Shown here one piece after another: positions 41,422 to 54,438 of a DNA stretch of 64,000 nucleotides. Source of the DNA: Trichinella spiralis (Eukaryota; Nematoda; Enoplea; Trichinellida; Trichinellidae); the NCBI GenBank assembly GCA_000181795.3, contig CM012954.1, forward strand, positions 7,586,843 through 7,650,842. Direction: 5' to 3'. Numbering within the stretch: position 1 is the first letter of the stretch; each line of letters opens with the position of its first letter. The notes under the pieces were generated by a model. The model ran no database searches and was not told where the DNA came from. It saw nothing but the letters and a program-made list of their open reading frames with translations. The position numbers and the translations under genes are program-made.

Positions 41422-44400
41422 TTATCCGTCGCTGGCGCAGTCGTATTCGAGCTTGTCGCTGCAAGGCTGCAATTCAGTGCCGAAATAGCGATCACCGAAA
41501 TTGCCTATTCCTGGAATGATGTGATAATTTGGTGACAGTTGCTTGTCGACAGCAGTAGTGACCAGTCGAACTTTGGGAAACGCATACGCGACACTTTGCA
41601 CTCCAGTTTCAGCCATCAACAACGCCAACAAGGTGATATTCTCCTCCGGAACGTCGTGATCCAAAAGTATTCTTATAGCCATCATTGCCGCAGCACCGGT
41701 TGCCACTGTGGCGTCCATCAGCAGAATATGATAAGAACTGATTTCTTTGGGCAAAGTTAAATAATACAATTCCGGCTCCATGGAATCTGGATTTGTTTGA
41801 ATGAGAATTTTACTAATGATACAGTCTTTGAGCACCTCACGCAACGCCGTTTCCATCGTCTCGCCGGCTCTGAGAATGCTGACGCCACAAATTAGTCGAG
41901 CTTTGCGCCGCTTGCCGGCGTATATCAAACCCGAAGGACATTCCACATTGCAATCGCTGAACGGCAGCAACGATAACGCGTGCTCAATAAGCAAACGCAT
42001 CAGTCTGTTGGAATAGAAGATAAATTCCGATCGAGGAGCATTTTTATTTCGAATCAACGAATGCAAGCCCTATGAAAACAACAAACAATACACTATCATT
42101 TCAAATGACCATCATCCAAAGCTTCTACTACTGACTTGATAACAACAACTTGTGCAAACAACACAACAATATTTGCATTATTATTATTATTATTAACATT
42201 ATTATTTACTTATTCCCTTTCCAATCTCGCATTGCGGTGCTTTGCTATTTTTAAACATTCATAAATAGACTAAATATACTTGAACAGATAAAGCTTTAGT
42301 CGTGTCGACCGAAAATTATCATCACCAATTTTGAAGTATAACGAATGACAATCACAACAAGCATGTGAAGTTGTGTACAATAGAATGCAATGCAACAAAT
42401 TGCTGCTCCATACATTGGACGTAATTAATCATTTTCTCTTTCCAACACTTTTCTCTCAGTTGTTAATTAAACGCTTGTATAAAAGATGAATAATCTTTTT
42501 AAAAAATTAATGAAAAATAAAATATGAATTAAAAGAAATATATACATTTAATTAATTTCTTTTAATTAAAAAATAAATAACTTACTCGAATTTGAGGTGT
42601 CTGTTTCAAAACGTGCAAACTAGGCGGAGGTTTAGCTTGCAAGCCGTTACCATTGCGACCGTTCAAAGCGCCCATTGCCAGTTGTGCTCGATTCTTCACC
42701 GTCAAATCGTGAAGACAAGTTTTGACGTGAAAAACAATCAAATCAATACCAACATGATTCTCACCACCACGAGGAATTATCACATCGGCATAACGCATAC
42801 ATGGGGCGATGAAGCTGTCGAAAGCAGGCTTAATAATGAAAAAAAGAACATCCAATTATTATTTATTTACAAATAAAATCGTTACATCGTGCACAGATGT
42901 TTCAATTTATATTTTCCTACAATAATTCATCATCTATTATTTACATTCTTTTATATCACAATTATTATTCATTTCACTGCCATGCCGTGTTAGCTCAGCT
43001 AAACATTAAATGAAAATGTAATAAAATGAAATCAAAAAATAATAATAATACATGCAAAACCTCTTGACAATTACTAAGCTTAATCAATGTATGCAAGTAT
43101 GTTTACTAAGACATGCAAAAAGAACATTGTGAATTACCTTGACAAAATTGTTGTACTGCTCTAGAACACCCTCAACGTCCCGACCCCTTTCTAAAATATC
43201 TCGACTAAGGCGGCGAGCCAAACGAATATCAGCGTCCGTGTCCACAAATACTTTCAAATTCATCATGTCGAGAATGTCTTTTCGATGAAAAGCTAATATA
43301 CCTTCGAAAATCAACACCGAAGCCCCGTACATTGTTTTGTTCATCTTTTCCCGGCTATGGGTAGAAAAATTATACACTGGCACCTGAAATGAAAGTGGAA
43401 ATAGTTTGATAAAGAAATAAATTCTTATTATTATTAAAATGAAAATAGCAAACTAACCTCAACTCGTTTACCTTCTTTCAAGCGGATTAATGTACGATAC
43501 AGCAGATCAAAATCAAATGCGTCAGGATGGTCAAAATCATGCTTATTGTTCAACGCAGCTTGATGCTGTTCCGGCGTTAGCACTTTGTAAAAGCTGTCCA
43601 TGCTGAGCAAAGTAACCCACTGAATATCCAGTGCTTCGATTATTCTATTCGCCACAGTTGTTTTGCCACTGGCGCTGCCACCACAAATTCCGATTATGAA
43701 CGGTTCACGTAGTTGATAGCCTGAATTATCATACCACGGAGGACGACCAGCAGTGTAGAATACCTAATTGCAAACAATCAATATTGCTACATATCACTTT
43801 GAAAAATAAACATATTATTCGTATACAATTGCGAATCATAAAAAATTTTTTTCATGAAATGTGAAATTATTTCACGTATTAAATAAAATAAAATAAAAAC
43901 TAAAACTTATATAATAATGACAATATAGCATAAAGTTAGCAAGTTAAATTTGACATGTTCTACAAATGAAAGAAATGTCAAATCTCATTTAGTTCAGACA
44001 AAGATCAATCTACTCATTTCACTCTGAAAAATCAACATAATTAATTTTTGAAAAATGTCACCTATAATTTACAAAAAAATATTTTATAAATACACTAATA
44101 CCTATTGAAAATAAAATTAAGTTTCGCTATAAAAAAGTTTTTTACATGAGTGTAAATCTGATTCTGTAACAATTAAAAAATTGCAAAAACTCTGTGGCGT
44201 TGCTCACTTTTCCATTCCATCGTAAAATGTGATCTTCAACTTTGGAGCCGGAATGAGTTCTCCGCCTGGATTTCAGACTGCCAGAATCAGAATCATTTTC
44301 TTCGTTGCTTGTGCTTGCCCTCAACATCCGCCCATTGGATAAACTAACATCGTTGCTCGCTGTTGAAACATTTGCTCGTCGTCTGCTCGACGATTCTGCT

Positions 44401-44441
44401 TCGTCATCTCTGTTTTTATGTGCTTCGGCCAGATCAACCAT
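41422..44441 (-). CDS. UCKL1: Uridine-cytidine kinase-like 1 (uridine kinase + UPRT-like domain)
   Basis: Pyrimidine salvage protein with an N-terminal uridine/cytidine kinase domain fused to a uracil phosphoribosyltransferase-like domain. Five exons, all in phase 0: 44208-44441, 43458-43763, 43138-43383, 42586-42828 and 41422-42069, giving about 558 residues (human about 548). The first 78 residues are Ser/Arg-rich and poorly conserved. The kinase has YTAGRPPWY, the P-loop GGSASGKTT (about 105-113), [37 protein letters not shown] and RDILERGRD. The UPRT part (about 345-558) has [12 protein letters not shown], the PRPP-binding-like [14 protein letters not shown] and [16 protein letters not shown] placed the start at the ATG at 44441. 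An acceptor lies just upstream (about 44455), so another 5' exon could add residues. Confidence 0.93.
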
Positions 44442-47400
44442 AACATCTGACGCTGATAATGAGTGAGAAATGAACATCCAAAACAACAAACCAAAAACCT
44501 GCTTTTTTCAGACTGTAGGTACAATGAAAAAAACACAACCACTAAACAATTATTTTCACTATTTATATGGCAAGAGAGCAGTTCTAATAACCCGACCAAT
44601 GCTAATTACAGCAGTGTCAAAATGATAAATTTACAGTATTATAACAACTTGAAAATCTAAGGAAAAACTGACATACCGTATACCGCTTTTGTAATTTAAT
44701 TCGAAGGACATTATTATTGACAAAAACAATATAAAAAATCAAAAAAATATTTCGTAAAATTAAAGAAAAAAAGCAAGATACGTAAACGTAAATTAGGAAA
44801 TTGATGCAAATAAAACCGACTACATTTTATAATTAACTTCAGATGAAAAACAAAACTCATGTCATCCGCATAAAGGTAAAATGCAAACCTTTACTGATGA
44901 CAAACAAGCTATCTGAATTTACATTAATATACAATCATTCGGATAAAGTTTTCTTTTTTATTCATTCAACAATGATTGAACAACATAACCGATCATTTGC
45001 AGTTGTGCAAGAACACAACTTTCTCAACAAAATTTATACAAGTGAGCAGGAAAACTTTACTGTTCACTCTCGCTGTTTAATGCGCCTCACAATTTCAAAA
45101 ACTACTTCAAGCATGACAATTTGAAAACAATAAGCGCAACATTTGATCAAATGCGCTTTCCAATTTGTTCCAGCCAATAGTTCGGTGCCAAAATGTTGTC
45201 AGTGTCGTAAAACTGAAACTAGTAATTAAAACTAGATACTCACGCAGTGATGAATACTGAATTATATTTTTTGCACAAAAAGTTATACAGAAAATACTGA
45301 AAAGCACGTTTAATTTAAAAAATTCACATAACTTCAATCTGACAAGACTGATTATAAATTATAAATGAAAAATGTAAAAAACAAACGAATATTATTCGTA
45401 CTGAACAAAATGCTTAGTTCTTCAAAATGCAATTACTACAGTATATAATGAAAAGCAAGTTGCTGCATTTTTCACGTACTGATAGTTGAACAAGTGTTTA
45501 GTAGAATAAAATTAAAAAATTTAATTCTGAAAGATACAAGCATATATATGTATTCGACAAACTAAAATATGAACGCAGTAAATTGTTGCTAAAACAGTTT
45601 TTTTTTTCAAATACTATCATACTGCATTACAAGTGCCTATAAAAAACTGGACTTTATCAATAAAAAAGAATTAAAAATTATTTTACCAGAAAAGCTACAA
45701 TTCACAACACAATCATGATCATTTTATTCAAATTATACGAACTGAACGTTCAAAAAGGTGGAGACAAGATTAAAATATACTGCTTCTTAAAAATTAATAA
45801 CAGTAAAAACACTGACAGAGAAGAAAGATGTAAATTTCTGAATATTTTTGCCATCTGCGGAAATACGTTTGAATTCTGTAGATAATTGAATCTGACCGCC
45901 ATAGCCGATAAAGAAAAGCAAACAAAAAGTATGATCACGATGCAAATCATGCTTGTTGAATAAAATAAAATAAATGAAACCATCAAAAAATACTACTGAA
46001 AAACACATCCTGACATTTATATAAAAAGAAGGGTAAGTGAAAAGAAAACTTTATAAATAAATAAAATACTAAATACTGACAATAAATTATTTTCTATAAC
46101 AATTTATAAAGTGTGACCTTTTATCTAAAATTTCCAGTCGGCCATTTATCACAAACGCGCATTACAATTGTCCGATGATCAGTAATCAGTAATTGTCGGT
46201 GTTATTTAGAAGCTCAATAGAATGGGATATTTGCTAAGCAAAGCTCAGACTGTTGTTGTTTGCGAAGAAAAAACATCCCTTAATCACAATTTCCTGAACA
46301 TTGTAAAGTCATGGTCAACATGAAAGAAAAAAGTGAATAGCATCAGCATCGTTCAATTATTGTAAACTGATACTGCTCACTCATTTGGATCGCACGCAAC
46401 CTTGATACAATGATACAGATCACCAATAATACTAGAAAAGATCATCCAATCTCTAAAGTTGGCAGTCAATTTTTACCGGCTTGGAATTGGGCCGAGATGA
46501 ATAAAATGAAAAGATTATTCACTGTTATTGTAGTATTAATCTGAAAAATACTTTCATTTCCTACTCTATCGTGCAGTGCATTGCATAACTCACAAAACAA
46601 AAAAACCGCTCATAAAAAGTACTGATAAAAGCTAGAAGCAGATGAGATAATAATGATAAATGCACACACACACACACCTATATATATATTACATGCACGA
46701 GTGACTGACAGTTTTATCACCTTGGCCTTTTGTTCCACAATACACACATATATATATGCATACAGATATGTGTGCAAAAATATACATCCCTGCATAAGAA
46801 AGGTTAAAATGCTGATGCTAGGGAAGATTTTCTTTATAACAAAGTTCAGCAATAAATCACTAACGAATAAGATGAATTTGAGAAACAACAATACTGCTTG
46901 CTTGCTTTTTAAAGTTTCAATTTTTAAAAGCATCGGTTTTCAATGTTGAATTGAAAAAAAATTTTTTTTGTTTTTAGATCATCGAATATGAATTACAGCG
47001 ACAGTAATTAGCTTGTGACATGGAAAGCGGCCAGGCATGGGACAACTGTTGGAACATCTGCTCGACCTTGCGGCCAGAATCCGTGAGAAAAATTTTCCAC
47101 CCAACACAATATATAAGATGGAACTTTCACGTCAGAAGCATGCCCAATAAATCTCTAAAGGCAACATTTAATAAATAATCGTCAAATTGTTGTTATATAA
47201 TTGTTTGATCACTTTCAACTGCTCAACTTCGATGATTAAAATTCAAATTCAAAAAAAGAATAGTATTTCAATATTCCGGGTTCTTTTAAAAACAAAAAAA
47301 TGAAAAATAAATAAATCACGCTTGATAGAAAATTATCATGATAAAACGCACTGAATTAAGATGACAGCATCAAGAAATTTCCAAGGTCAATTGACAATGT

Positions 47401-49882
47401 GCGCTTGTTGTCAGTTTGTATCATTTGATAAAACTGAGCATAATCTAGTTGAGCTTTTATTCATCAATTTCAATCATTTTCATTAATAAAATGGAACATT
47501 TACTTTAGCAGGCGAACAAATTTCACTTTATGCATATCAAGGAGAAAAGTTGCCGTTTTTGGAATATATATATATATATGTTTTTTTTTCTTAGCAAAAG
47601 TCAGTTAATCGATAATATCGTCGATGCCTTTCAGATTGATCAACTGTCTCGGTCACGGACAAGATAAAATCATCACTCGTCGTCAGTGACAGTGAATAAT
47701 TAATAAATAATAAAATAACAATAATAAAAATTGTCCAGAAAAACAAGTGAATTTTTTTTTCATTTTCAAAACAAACTGACCTGTGAATCATTATCACTGT
47801 ATTATTTGTATCAACTATTAAAAACAAATTAGATAAACGGATTGTTTTGTTTTTGTAAAAATTATTAAATATGAAAGAATAAAAATAAAATGAAAATTTT
47901 GTTTTTTACACATATACCAAAACGAAATTTGACCTGACCTGAAATTTTTGAACAAAGACGAGCTTTCACTGTATTGTTGTTAAGCATACTGAACGTTGTA
48001 AAAATGTTCTCTGCCACTAGCAGCAGTAGAAGCAAAAAACCGGAAAAAGGAAACCAAAAAACACACAGCAGAATGTAGAATAATGAAAGAATAAATAAAT
48101 TATAGCAAACAACACCAATTTGCTGGTGTGTCGCTTTCCGTTGAACAAATAATAATAAAACCCAATGGAGTAGAAAAAAAAAGATAACCATCCTGTGGTT
48201 TATTCAAGAAAAAAGAAAAGTGAAAATTTGAAAATAAATTTATAATCCACTACGAATTTCTTATTGTGAGATTTGTTAATATTAAGATGTTGAAATTAAT
48301 AATAATTGCATTGAACAAAAATGCACACAAAAATATTTGTATAATATTTCCCAAATGGATTGTCAGTACAAATTGCCAGAAAAAAATTGAATATGTTAAC
48401 GGTGACGCTTTTTCTTGCACAATCTACAAATGAGGTAAAGGGGGACAAAGCACAAAGGTATAAAAAAATATGCTCAGTCAGAAGCGTTGTCTGGCGTCAG
48501 GCGGCACCTTTGAACATTGTGGTGGATAATCAGCTGAACATGGGGGAAAAAAGATCTCCAGAGAGCCTCAATGTACAGCAGTGGTAACAAATGTCATACA
48601 AAAAGCAATTAAGCTGAGCAACAAAAGCCGCAAAGGCGTGCCGCCCAAGCTGACCTCGATCCACTGCAGCTTGAACACCTGCTTTGAACTGCCAACTGAG
48701 ACTGATCGTCAGTAAACACGACATACCGCCAATGATGGTCAATGGTCGTAGACACGGTCATCAGTTGTGTACATTGCAGCTAAGAAAAACAGAACAATCC
48801 CAACTAATAATACTTTTCGCATATACTGATTAAAATCATCGATTTGCTCTCATCTCATCCCATATCCCCAAATGTAAGCTACCTGATTTATAAATAAGCG
48901 CTGCTATTGACTGTCACTTGACATACCGAACTGTACAGAACAGTAATCCGTCTGAAAAACTGATTGATCTATTCATACTGCGACTATATTCATCGTTCTT
49001 TTATAAATTCATCTCTTTGAAAAATAAGTAAACCTTTCCACTGAAGCAGGAGATTATTTATCAGCAAATTTGTGCAATTACGCAAGCAAAGTTCCAGTAT
49101 CTTATAGTTCTCGAATTCAAGATATGGGCGGATGATGCGCCGATGTGGAAAATTGACACAGTTCAGCATGGCCTGCTGAAGAAGAAGATTAGCCTTTAAT
49201 AAGGGACAAAATGAACCTATACAATACTGGTGTCGCGTTTCTCGGTCTCACGCAGTAGCAGATGGTCAGCGGGAGAAGTGTGGGAATTTCCTAACGTGGG
49301 AACAACAACATACAAGTGTCCAAATCCAATATGCCCGAAGACAATTAACAATAACAACTCACCGAACAGCTGCCTGCACAACATGCCATGCTTACTTTAT
49401 TGCAACGTAATCTCTCTCTGGCATGTTCAACAACTGTGGGAAACAAGTTTTCAAAAGAATCAAATTTCGCACTGAATAAAAAAAATAAAATGAATATCTG
49501 AATAAATTTCGTCAAATCACAACATAAATTCATCCATGATTCAATTCAAATGTTTGTCAGTTGTTCAATTATCAATTCAACGTCACTTACTATAACCAAC
49601 AAATATATATATCAGTGAAGCGTAAAAATTTTCCAAGAACAAAACAAAATATTATAGTCTAATTTTTGATGTTTTCACTTGTTCAGCAAATTGAAATTTA
49701 ACTAATTAACCAATTAATTAATTAAATTCAGTATAATAATGTATCGCTCGCAAAAAGGTGCTACGTTCCCATGCTTGCTAGCTCGCTCGCTCGCTAGCCA
49801 CCTGTTGTTGTAGAGAAGAAAAGATTTGGTTATGTTATGTGGTAAAGTTGCTCGCCGACCGGTCAACCAATAGAACGGGAGC

Positions 49883-49903
49883 CATTGTCTAATGTAGACA
49901 ATG
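49883..49903. promoter_or_regulatory. Perfect 9-bp inverted repeat upstream of the LRRN-like gene
   Basis: CATTGTCTA and its exact reverse complement TAGACAATG are separated by 3 bases, about 320 bases before the ATG. It could be a dimeric protein-binding site or a small hairpin in the leader. No known factor is assigned. Confidence 0.4.
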
Positions 49904-50084
49904 CGTTCGTTTTATAGACGTTTACTGTCTATTCTGAGCGGTAAGTACACTTGACGACTAATAAAAGTATTTTTCCCACAGTAGCCCACTGCGCCACGTC
50001 GACCTGGATTTTTTCGGTCGACGCTGATTGGTCGAAATTTTGAAGACCAAATTCCACCCTTGTTACTTGTCCATTTACAATCAA

Positions 50085-50117
50085 TCAGTCAGTCAGTCAG
50101 TCAGTCAGTCAGTCAGT
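50085..50117. repeat. (TCAG)n tetranucleotide microsatellite
   Basis: About eight TCAG units, roughly 100 bases before the start codon of the LRRN-like gene, so likely within its 5' leader or promoter. Confidence 0.95.
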
Positions 50118-50219
50118 GAGCTAGTGAGCAAGTTTGTGAGAGACAAACTGTGTCCAACCACAGATCATCTACAATTCAAATAGCTCAGTGATTCCACTGC
50201 CAAAAGCTGAGATAAAAAA

Positions 50220-52445
50220 ATGATTTCAGTGTCGCTAGTTAATCTGGGTTCAATTTTTCTCCAAATAGCACTCCTTTCAACAATTCGACCATGTTCAACA
50301 ATGCCTTTGTGGCCATCGTCAGATTTTCATGCATCTAATGTCGTCAATGATGGTGCCGTTGATGAAGGTAAATGGCCCGTGGGCAGGTGTTGCCCAAGGG
50401 GCTGTCAGTGTGGTGTGCGCTATTCGGAACGATTCCGTGAACTGCTGAAAACGGTCGACTGTTTCAACGCCGGTTTGCAAGCTTTTCCTGAAAATTTGCC
50501 TTCTGACACGCAAGCACTGCTGCTGAGACACAACGGAATTCGCCTCCTGCCTGGAGCAGAACTGTGGCTACCGGATTTAGTGCAGCTCGATTTGTCGCAC
50601 AACCGTTTGAACGCGTTGGTCAGTCAAGATTTTCACGAACACGTCTTCGACGGTATGTACAATTTGCGTTCTTTGGATCTGAGCTCGAACGAATTGCGAA
50701 GGCTGTGCTTGAACGATTTCCGTGGTCTGTTCAATTTGGAAGAGCTGAACCTGGCCGACAACAGAATTTCCTCCGCAGCCGACGGTGCTTTCCACGGTCT
50801 GCTCAAATTGGAAACACTTCGGCTGTCCGGCAATCGGTTCACGTTCGTTCAAGCCGGCTGGTTCGACAATTTGCCCGCTTTGCGTTCTTTGGCTTTGAAT
50901 CGCAATTATTTGACACTGTTGACGGCGGACAATTTTCGATCCCTCAGCCAATTAGTTTCTCTGGATTTGTCGAAAAATCGCATATTCCGCATACACGATA
51001 CCGCGTTCAACAGCCTCAACCGCCTGGACGTGCTTCGCCTGAGCGGAAATACGCTGGTCAGCGTGCCCAGGAGAGCGCTGCACGCGTTGAGACAGCTCAG
51101 ATCAATCAATCTGAGTCAAAATCCCATCTTTCGAATACAGACCGACGACCTGGCCGATCTGCCCCAACTGCGCGACGTCAACTTCAGTGCGATGCAACGT
51201 CTACGTCTGGTCGACCGTGGGGCTTTCAAAAATTTGCCCAACCTCTTGGTGGTCGATTTGCACGACAATCCCTACCTTGGCTACGTGGATCGACTTGCTT
51301 TCGTCAACACCCCTGCCGTCAGTCATCTATTTTTGCACAACAACAACCTGACCGTCCTGGAAAGCGACGTGCTCGACGCGTTGCCGGCCCTGCAGGAGAT
51401 GAGCCTCTACGGCAATCCGATACGATGCGACTGCAACGTACGATGGCTACGACAACGCCTGTCCAAACCGGGAACGGTTGTCTACCACGAAGCGGACCGA
51501 ATCGTTTGCGATTCACCGATGGAACACAAATACAAACAGTTCACCTCCTTAAATCCGGACACCGACCTCCCGAGCAGCTGCGCCCCGCGTATTTTGTACA
51601 TGTTCGATCCGACGAACAAACGAGCAGTCAGTGAATCGATCACGTACGATTGTCGGGCAGTCGGCGAGCCGAGACCCAAGATTCAGTGGTTCGTCGGTGT
51701 GGACGGCGGTCGTCCAATCGAGCCAAGCGTTTACCATCCCAGACGTCGGCTGGTCAACGGTCAAACCTTGTCGCTCGACAAACTCCAAGCCGACGATACC
51801 AACACGTACACCTGCGTGGCCGAAAATCCAATCTCAACTGCTAAATCCAGCACAACGCTTCAAATCACCACACTCCAAGTACGCTTACATATCTCAACGG
51901 TGACGTCGACGACGGTTACAATCACGTGGAACGGTTCCAGTTCAGATTCTACCGTTTTTCAAATATTCTACCGACCAGTTACTTCTCAACAGCAAAAACA
52001 ACAACACCAATACGCGGGTACTGTAACACCAGCAATGCACACTTATACCGTGCACAATTTGAGACCGAATACCATGTACGATTTGTGCATGGCGGTGGAA
52101 GATAGTGACGATGTGATGGTCAATCTGTCCTGCAAACGTGCTGGCACTGAACCACTGCAAAGTCAACAAAGTGTGGAACACAGCGATCGTCTGGTGATTG
52201 AACCGAGCAGTTTGAAAAACAGAAACGAAAGAGCAACACTGGCAGCTGTCCTTGGAGCTTTCGCCTGTTCGGTAATACTGCTTTGTTTGGTCGCAGTTGC
52301 CGTTAGCGGTTACAGAGCCATCCAACGACGTCAAGCAGGACAAGCATTCAGCCGGTTGTCAGATTTGTTCTCAGCTAAAAATGCCGTTGCATCTTTGGAA
52401 CAACTGGCTACACTCAAAGCAAACGGATACACAATAGGAAGTTGA
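50220..52445 (+). CDS. Neuronal leucine-rich repeat (LRRN-like) transmembrane receptor
   Basis: 741 residues in a single exon. Residues 1-27 are a hydrophobic signal peptide. The LRR N-cap RCCPRGCQCG is at about 56-65, followed by about twelve leucine-rich repeats, then the LRR C-cap NPIRCDCNVRWLRQ with later Cys. One I-set Ig domain (about 465-560; CRAVGEPRPKIQWF, TNTYTCVAEN) is followed by one fibronectin III domain (about 565-655), a membrane helix near 680-703 (ATLAAVLGAFACSVILL) and a tail of about 38 residues. Order and details (VDRLAFVNTPAVSHLFLHNN; TLAAVLGA before the helix) match the LRRN/NLRR family, whose vertebrate coding regions are also single-exon. Likely a neuronal cell-surface adhesion or signalling receptor. 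Base composition is clearly GC-richer than the surroundings, which leaves long open frames on other strands. LRIT or LRFN proteins share the architecture but fit less well. Confidence 0.88.
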   Translation: MISVSLVNLGSIFLQIALLSTIRPCSTMPLWPSSDFHASNVVNDGAVDEGKWPVGRCCPRGCQCGVRYSERFRELLKTVDCFNAGLQAFPENLPSDTQALLLRHNGIRLLPGAELWLPDLVQLDLSHNRLNALVSQDFHEHVFDGMYNLRSLDLSSNELRRLCLNDFRGLFNLEELNLADNRISSAADGAFHGLLKLETLRLSGNRFTFVQAGWFDNLPALRSLALNRNYLTLLTADNFRSLSQLVSLDLSKNRIFRIHDTAFNSLNRLDVLRLSGNTLVSVPRRALHALRQLRSINLSQNPIFRIQTDDLADLPQLRDVNFSAMQRLRLVDRGAFKNLPNLLVVDLHDNPYLGYVDRLAFVNTPAVSHLFLHNNNLTVLESDVLDALPALQEMSLYGNPIRCDCNVRWLRQRLSKPGTVVYHEADRIVCDSPMEHKYKQFTSLNPDTDLPSSCAPRILYMFDPTNKRAVSESITYDCRAVGEPRPKIQWFVGVDGGRPIEPSVYHPRRRLVNGQTLSLDKLQADDTNTYTCVAENPISTAKSSTTLQITTLQVRLHISTVTSTTVTITWNGSSSDSTVFQIFYRPVTSQQQKQQHQYAGTVTPAMHTYTVHNLRPNTMYDLCMAVEDSDDVMVNLSCKRAGTEPLQSQQSVEHSDRLVIEPSSLKNRNERATLAAVLGAFACSVILLCLVAVAVSGYRAIQRRQAGQAFSRLSDLFSAKNAVASLEQLATLKANGYTIGS

Positions 52446-52673
52446 TTGGTCAAGAAATTGGAAAAAGTCATTTTCTTCTTCTTCTTCTTCCAATTGTGCA
52501 TTTCACCATTCCCGCGTGCCTTGCCTTTGTTTTTATAACATACCCGCCTCAGCCAAAGAGATCTACACTTTGTTTAAATCAAAGTGTGATCGAATATCTC
52601 CAACACGGTTCTAATACTATTTCCGTTTTGTTGCCATATGTACAATTGTTGTTATTCTTTTTTTGTTAAAACA

Positions 52674-52679
52674 AATAAA
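52674..52679 (+). terminator. AATAAA poly(A) signal of LRRN-like gene
   Basis: First clear AATAAA after the stop codon, about 230 bases downstream in T-rich sequence. Confidence 0.55.
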
Positions 52680-54438
52680 ATTTTAAATTATAAATATACA
52701 CTTGTTTGTTGCATTATTAAAATACGGAAAAAAATGCAGCTCACATTACTGGACAATGTACACTTAAAAAGAAACTAAATTCCTAGAAACCCATATATAC
52801 TTGTAGAGAATGTGTAGAACATCTTAAAAGCTTTTTTTATAATGAATACACATTGATAATTAGATCGAATAGCTTTCACTGAAATCGATGCACTTATATA
52901 CTTATTTAAGAATTCATTAAACATCTGGAATATGCTGTATGACAAAAATTTGACAGATTGCCGTTAGTGCCAGGGTCATTTATATGATAACAATTTGGCA
53001 TTATTAATATAAATTGAAATGAAATTGCATTAAAAAACTCAAATCATCAAACATCATACGCACAAATAAGTAATAATTGAATTATAATATCTAAATTTAA
53101 AAAACGAAACAAAGAACACAACTCCAACACAGACAAATTCGTTCATTCGTTGAAGAGAGAAGAAGTATGAAAACACTAAAATTAAATATTTCAATGGATT
53201 TAATGTTGGATTAATAAAAAACAAAAAAAAACAATGATAATAATAAGAGCAAATATTAATCGAACAATTATTCGTTAATTTTCTTTATATCCATTATATA
53301 TGCTGCATGGAAAATTGTAAACGGAGAAGCTGCCAACGCATGAGCAGTAACAAACAACGACCAATCGGATTAGATCAAATATCAAGTATGAAAAGAAATA
53401 AAGTGAAAGATGATCAATTGCCGGTTACAGTTTACGTAATCTTTTCACTACTGTAACCTCTGAATGAGAAGAGAAAATAATGGGGAAAAGATGCACGTGC
53501 AGGAGTTAGTGTAAATGATGGAGCACCATACCAGGAAATTAAACACGGTCCAATGAAGCTCGGATGCAAATTAATTCATTCACGAATTGACTAAGTGGTG
53601 CAAGAGATATAAAGGCAAGATCGTAAATCTGACTGTGTCCCACTTTTTCCTGAACATGAGTGGACACGTGCAAGAAGGGTTTCGAATTAGTTTTAAGCCG
53701 CGCTTTGTCGCCTATCATAATTGTCTAGATCGAACTGAGCTTTTCCCAATCTAATGGTTCAGCATTCTTGCAAAACCATCATTTCTCCTGACAAAAGATC
53801 TGGTGATGGCCATTGATGACAAAAGTACAACAAGCACAAAAGCTTCTATGATCGTGCTGAGCAATTTCTCAAGGGTCAAGTGAGCCAGTGACTTTACTGT
53901 CACTACTGGTCGAGACAGAACTGAAAAGCAGCCAAGGGCGTTTACCACAAGCAATTACTATGCGCTGTGTTTATTCTTGATTTTTCCCCTGGGTCGCTAA
54001 GGTCAACATACTCCAACACTCAGTGCAAACTTCACATTTTTCAAAGCAAACCATACTATTCTTTTTTTAGCGTCTCACTCACTTTAATTCACAAAATATC
54101 AATTTAATTATGAATATTGGGGGAAATGTGCATAAATTATACAATTTATTTAAAATAACATTTCATGACTACAACCGTTTTTCCTTGCTGATATTTCAAA
54201 ATAATTAGAAACAACAAAATAAAAAATAAACAATGTGTGTCTAAAAACACAAAGTTTATCAAATTCACAATTAAATACAACAAAACTATATGAGCATATT
54301 TTTCATCCCAATAATTAAAGCATAAATATTCACAAAACTGAAATTACAATTACATATTATATTTAACAGTACGGTTACATTCGCTTAGAAGCGTTCTTAT
54401 AAATTTTTACCATGAAAAAGATGAATGACCAACAATGC
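52680..54438. other. Intergenic region
   Basis: AT-rich with no supportable exon. Short minus-strand frames near 53751-53954 lack any feature of a gene. Confidence 0.5.

Larger units (their letters stand above)
44442..50219. other. Long intergenic region
   Basis: About 5.8 kb between UCKL1 (-) and the LRRN-like gene (+). GC-richer patches at about 47025-47100, 48440-48720 and 49100-49330 contain short open frames (one of about 50 codons from about 47020) but no convincing gene. The last 500 bases include GCTAGC/TCGC repeats near 49778, an inverted repeat at 49883 and a TCAG microsatellite. These are probably promoter and leader of the LRRN-like gene. Confidence 0.5.

Noticed and set aside
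50564-51634. 356-codon open frame in another frame of the LRRN-like gene, plus several minus-strand frames
   Set aside because: It has no domains and an odd composition. It arises because the true coding region is GC-richer and so poor in stop codons.
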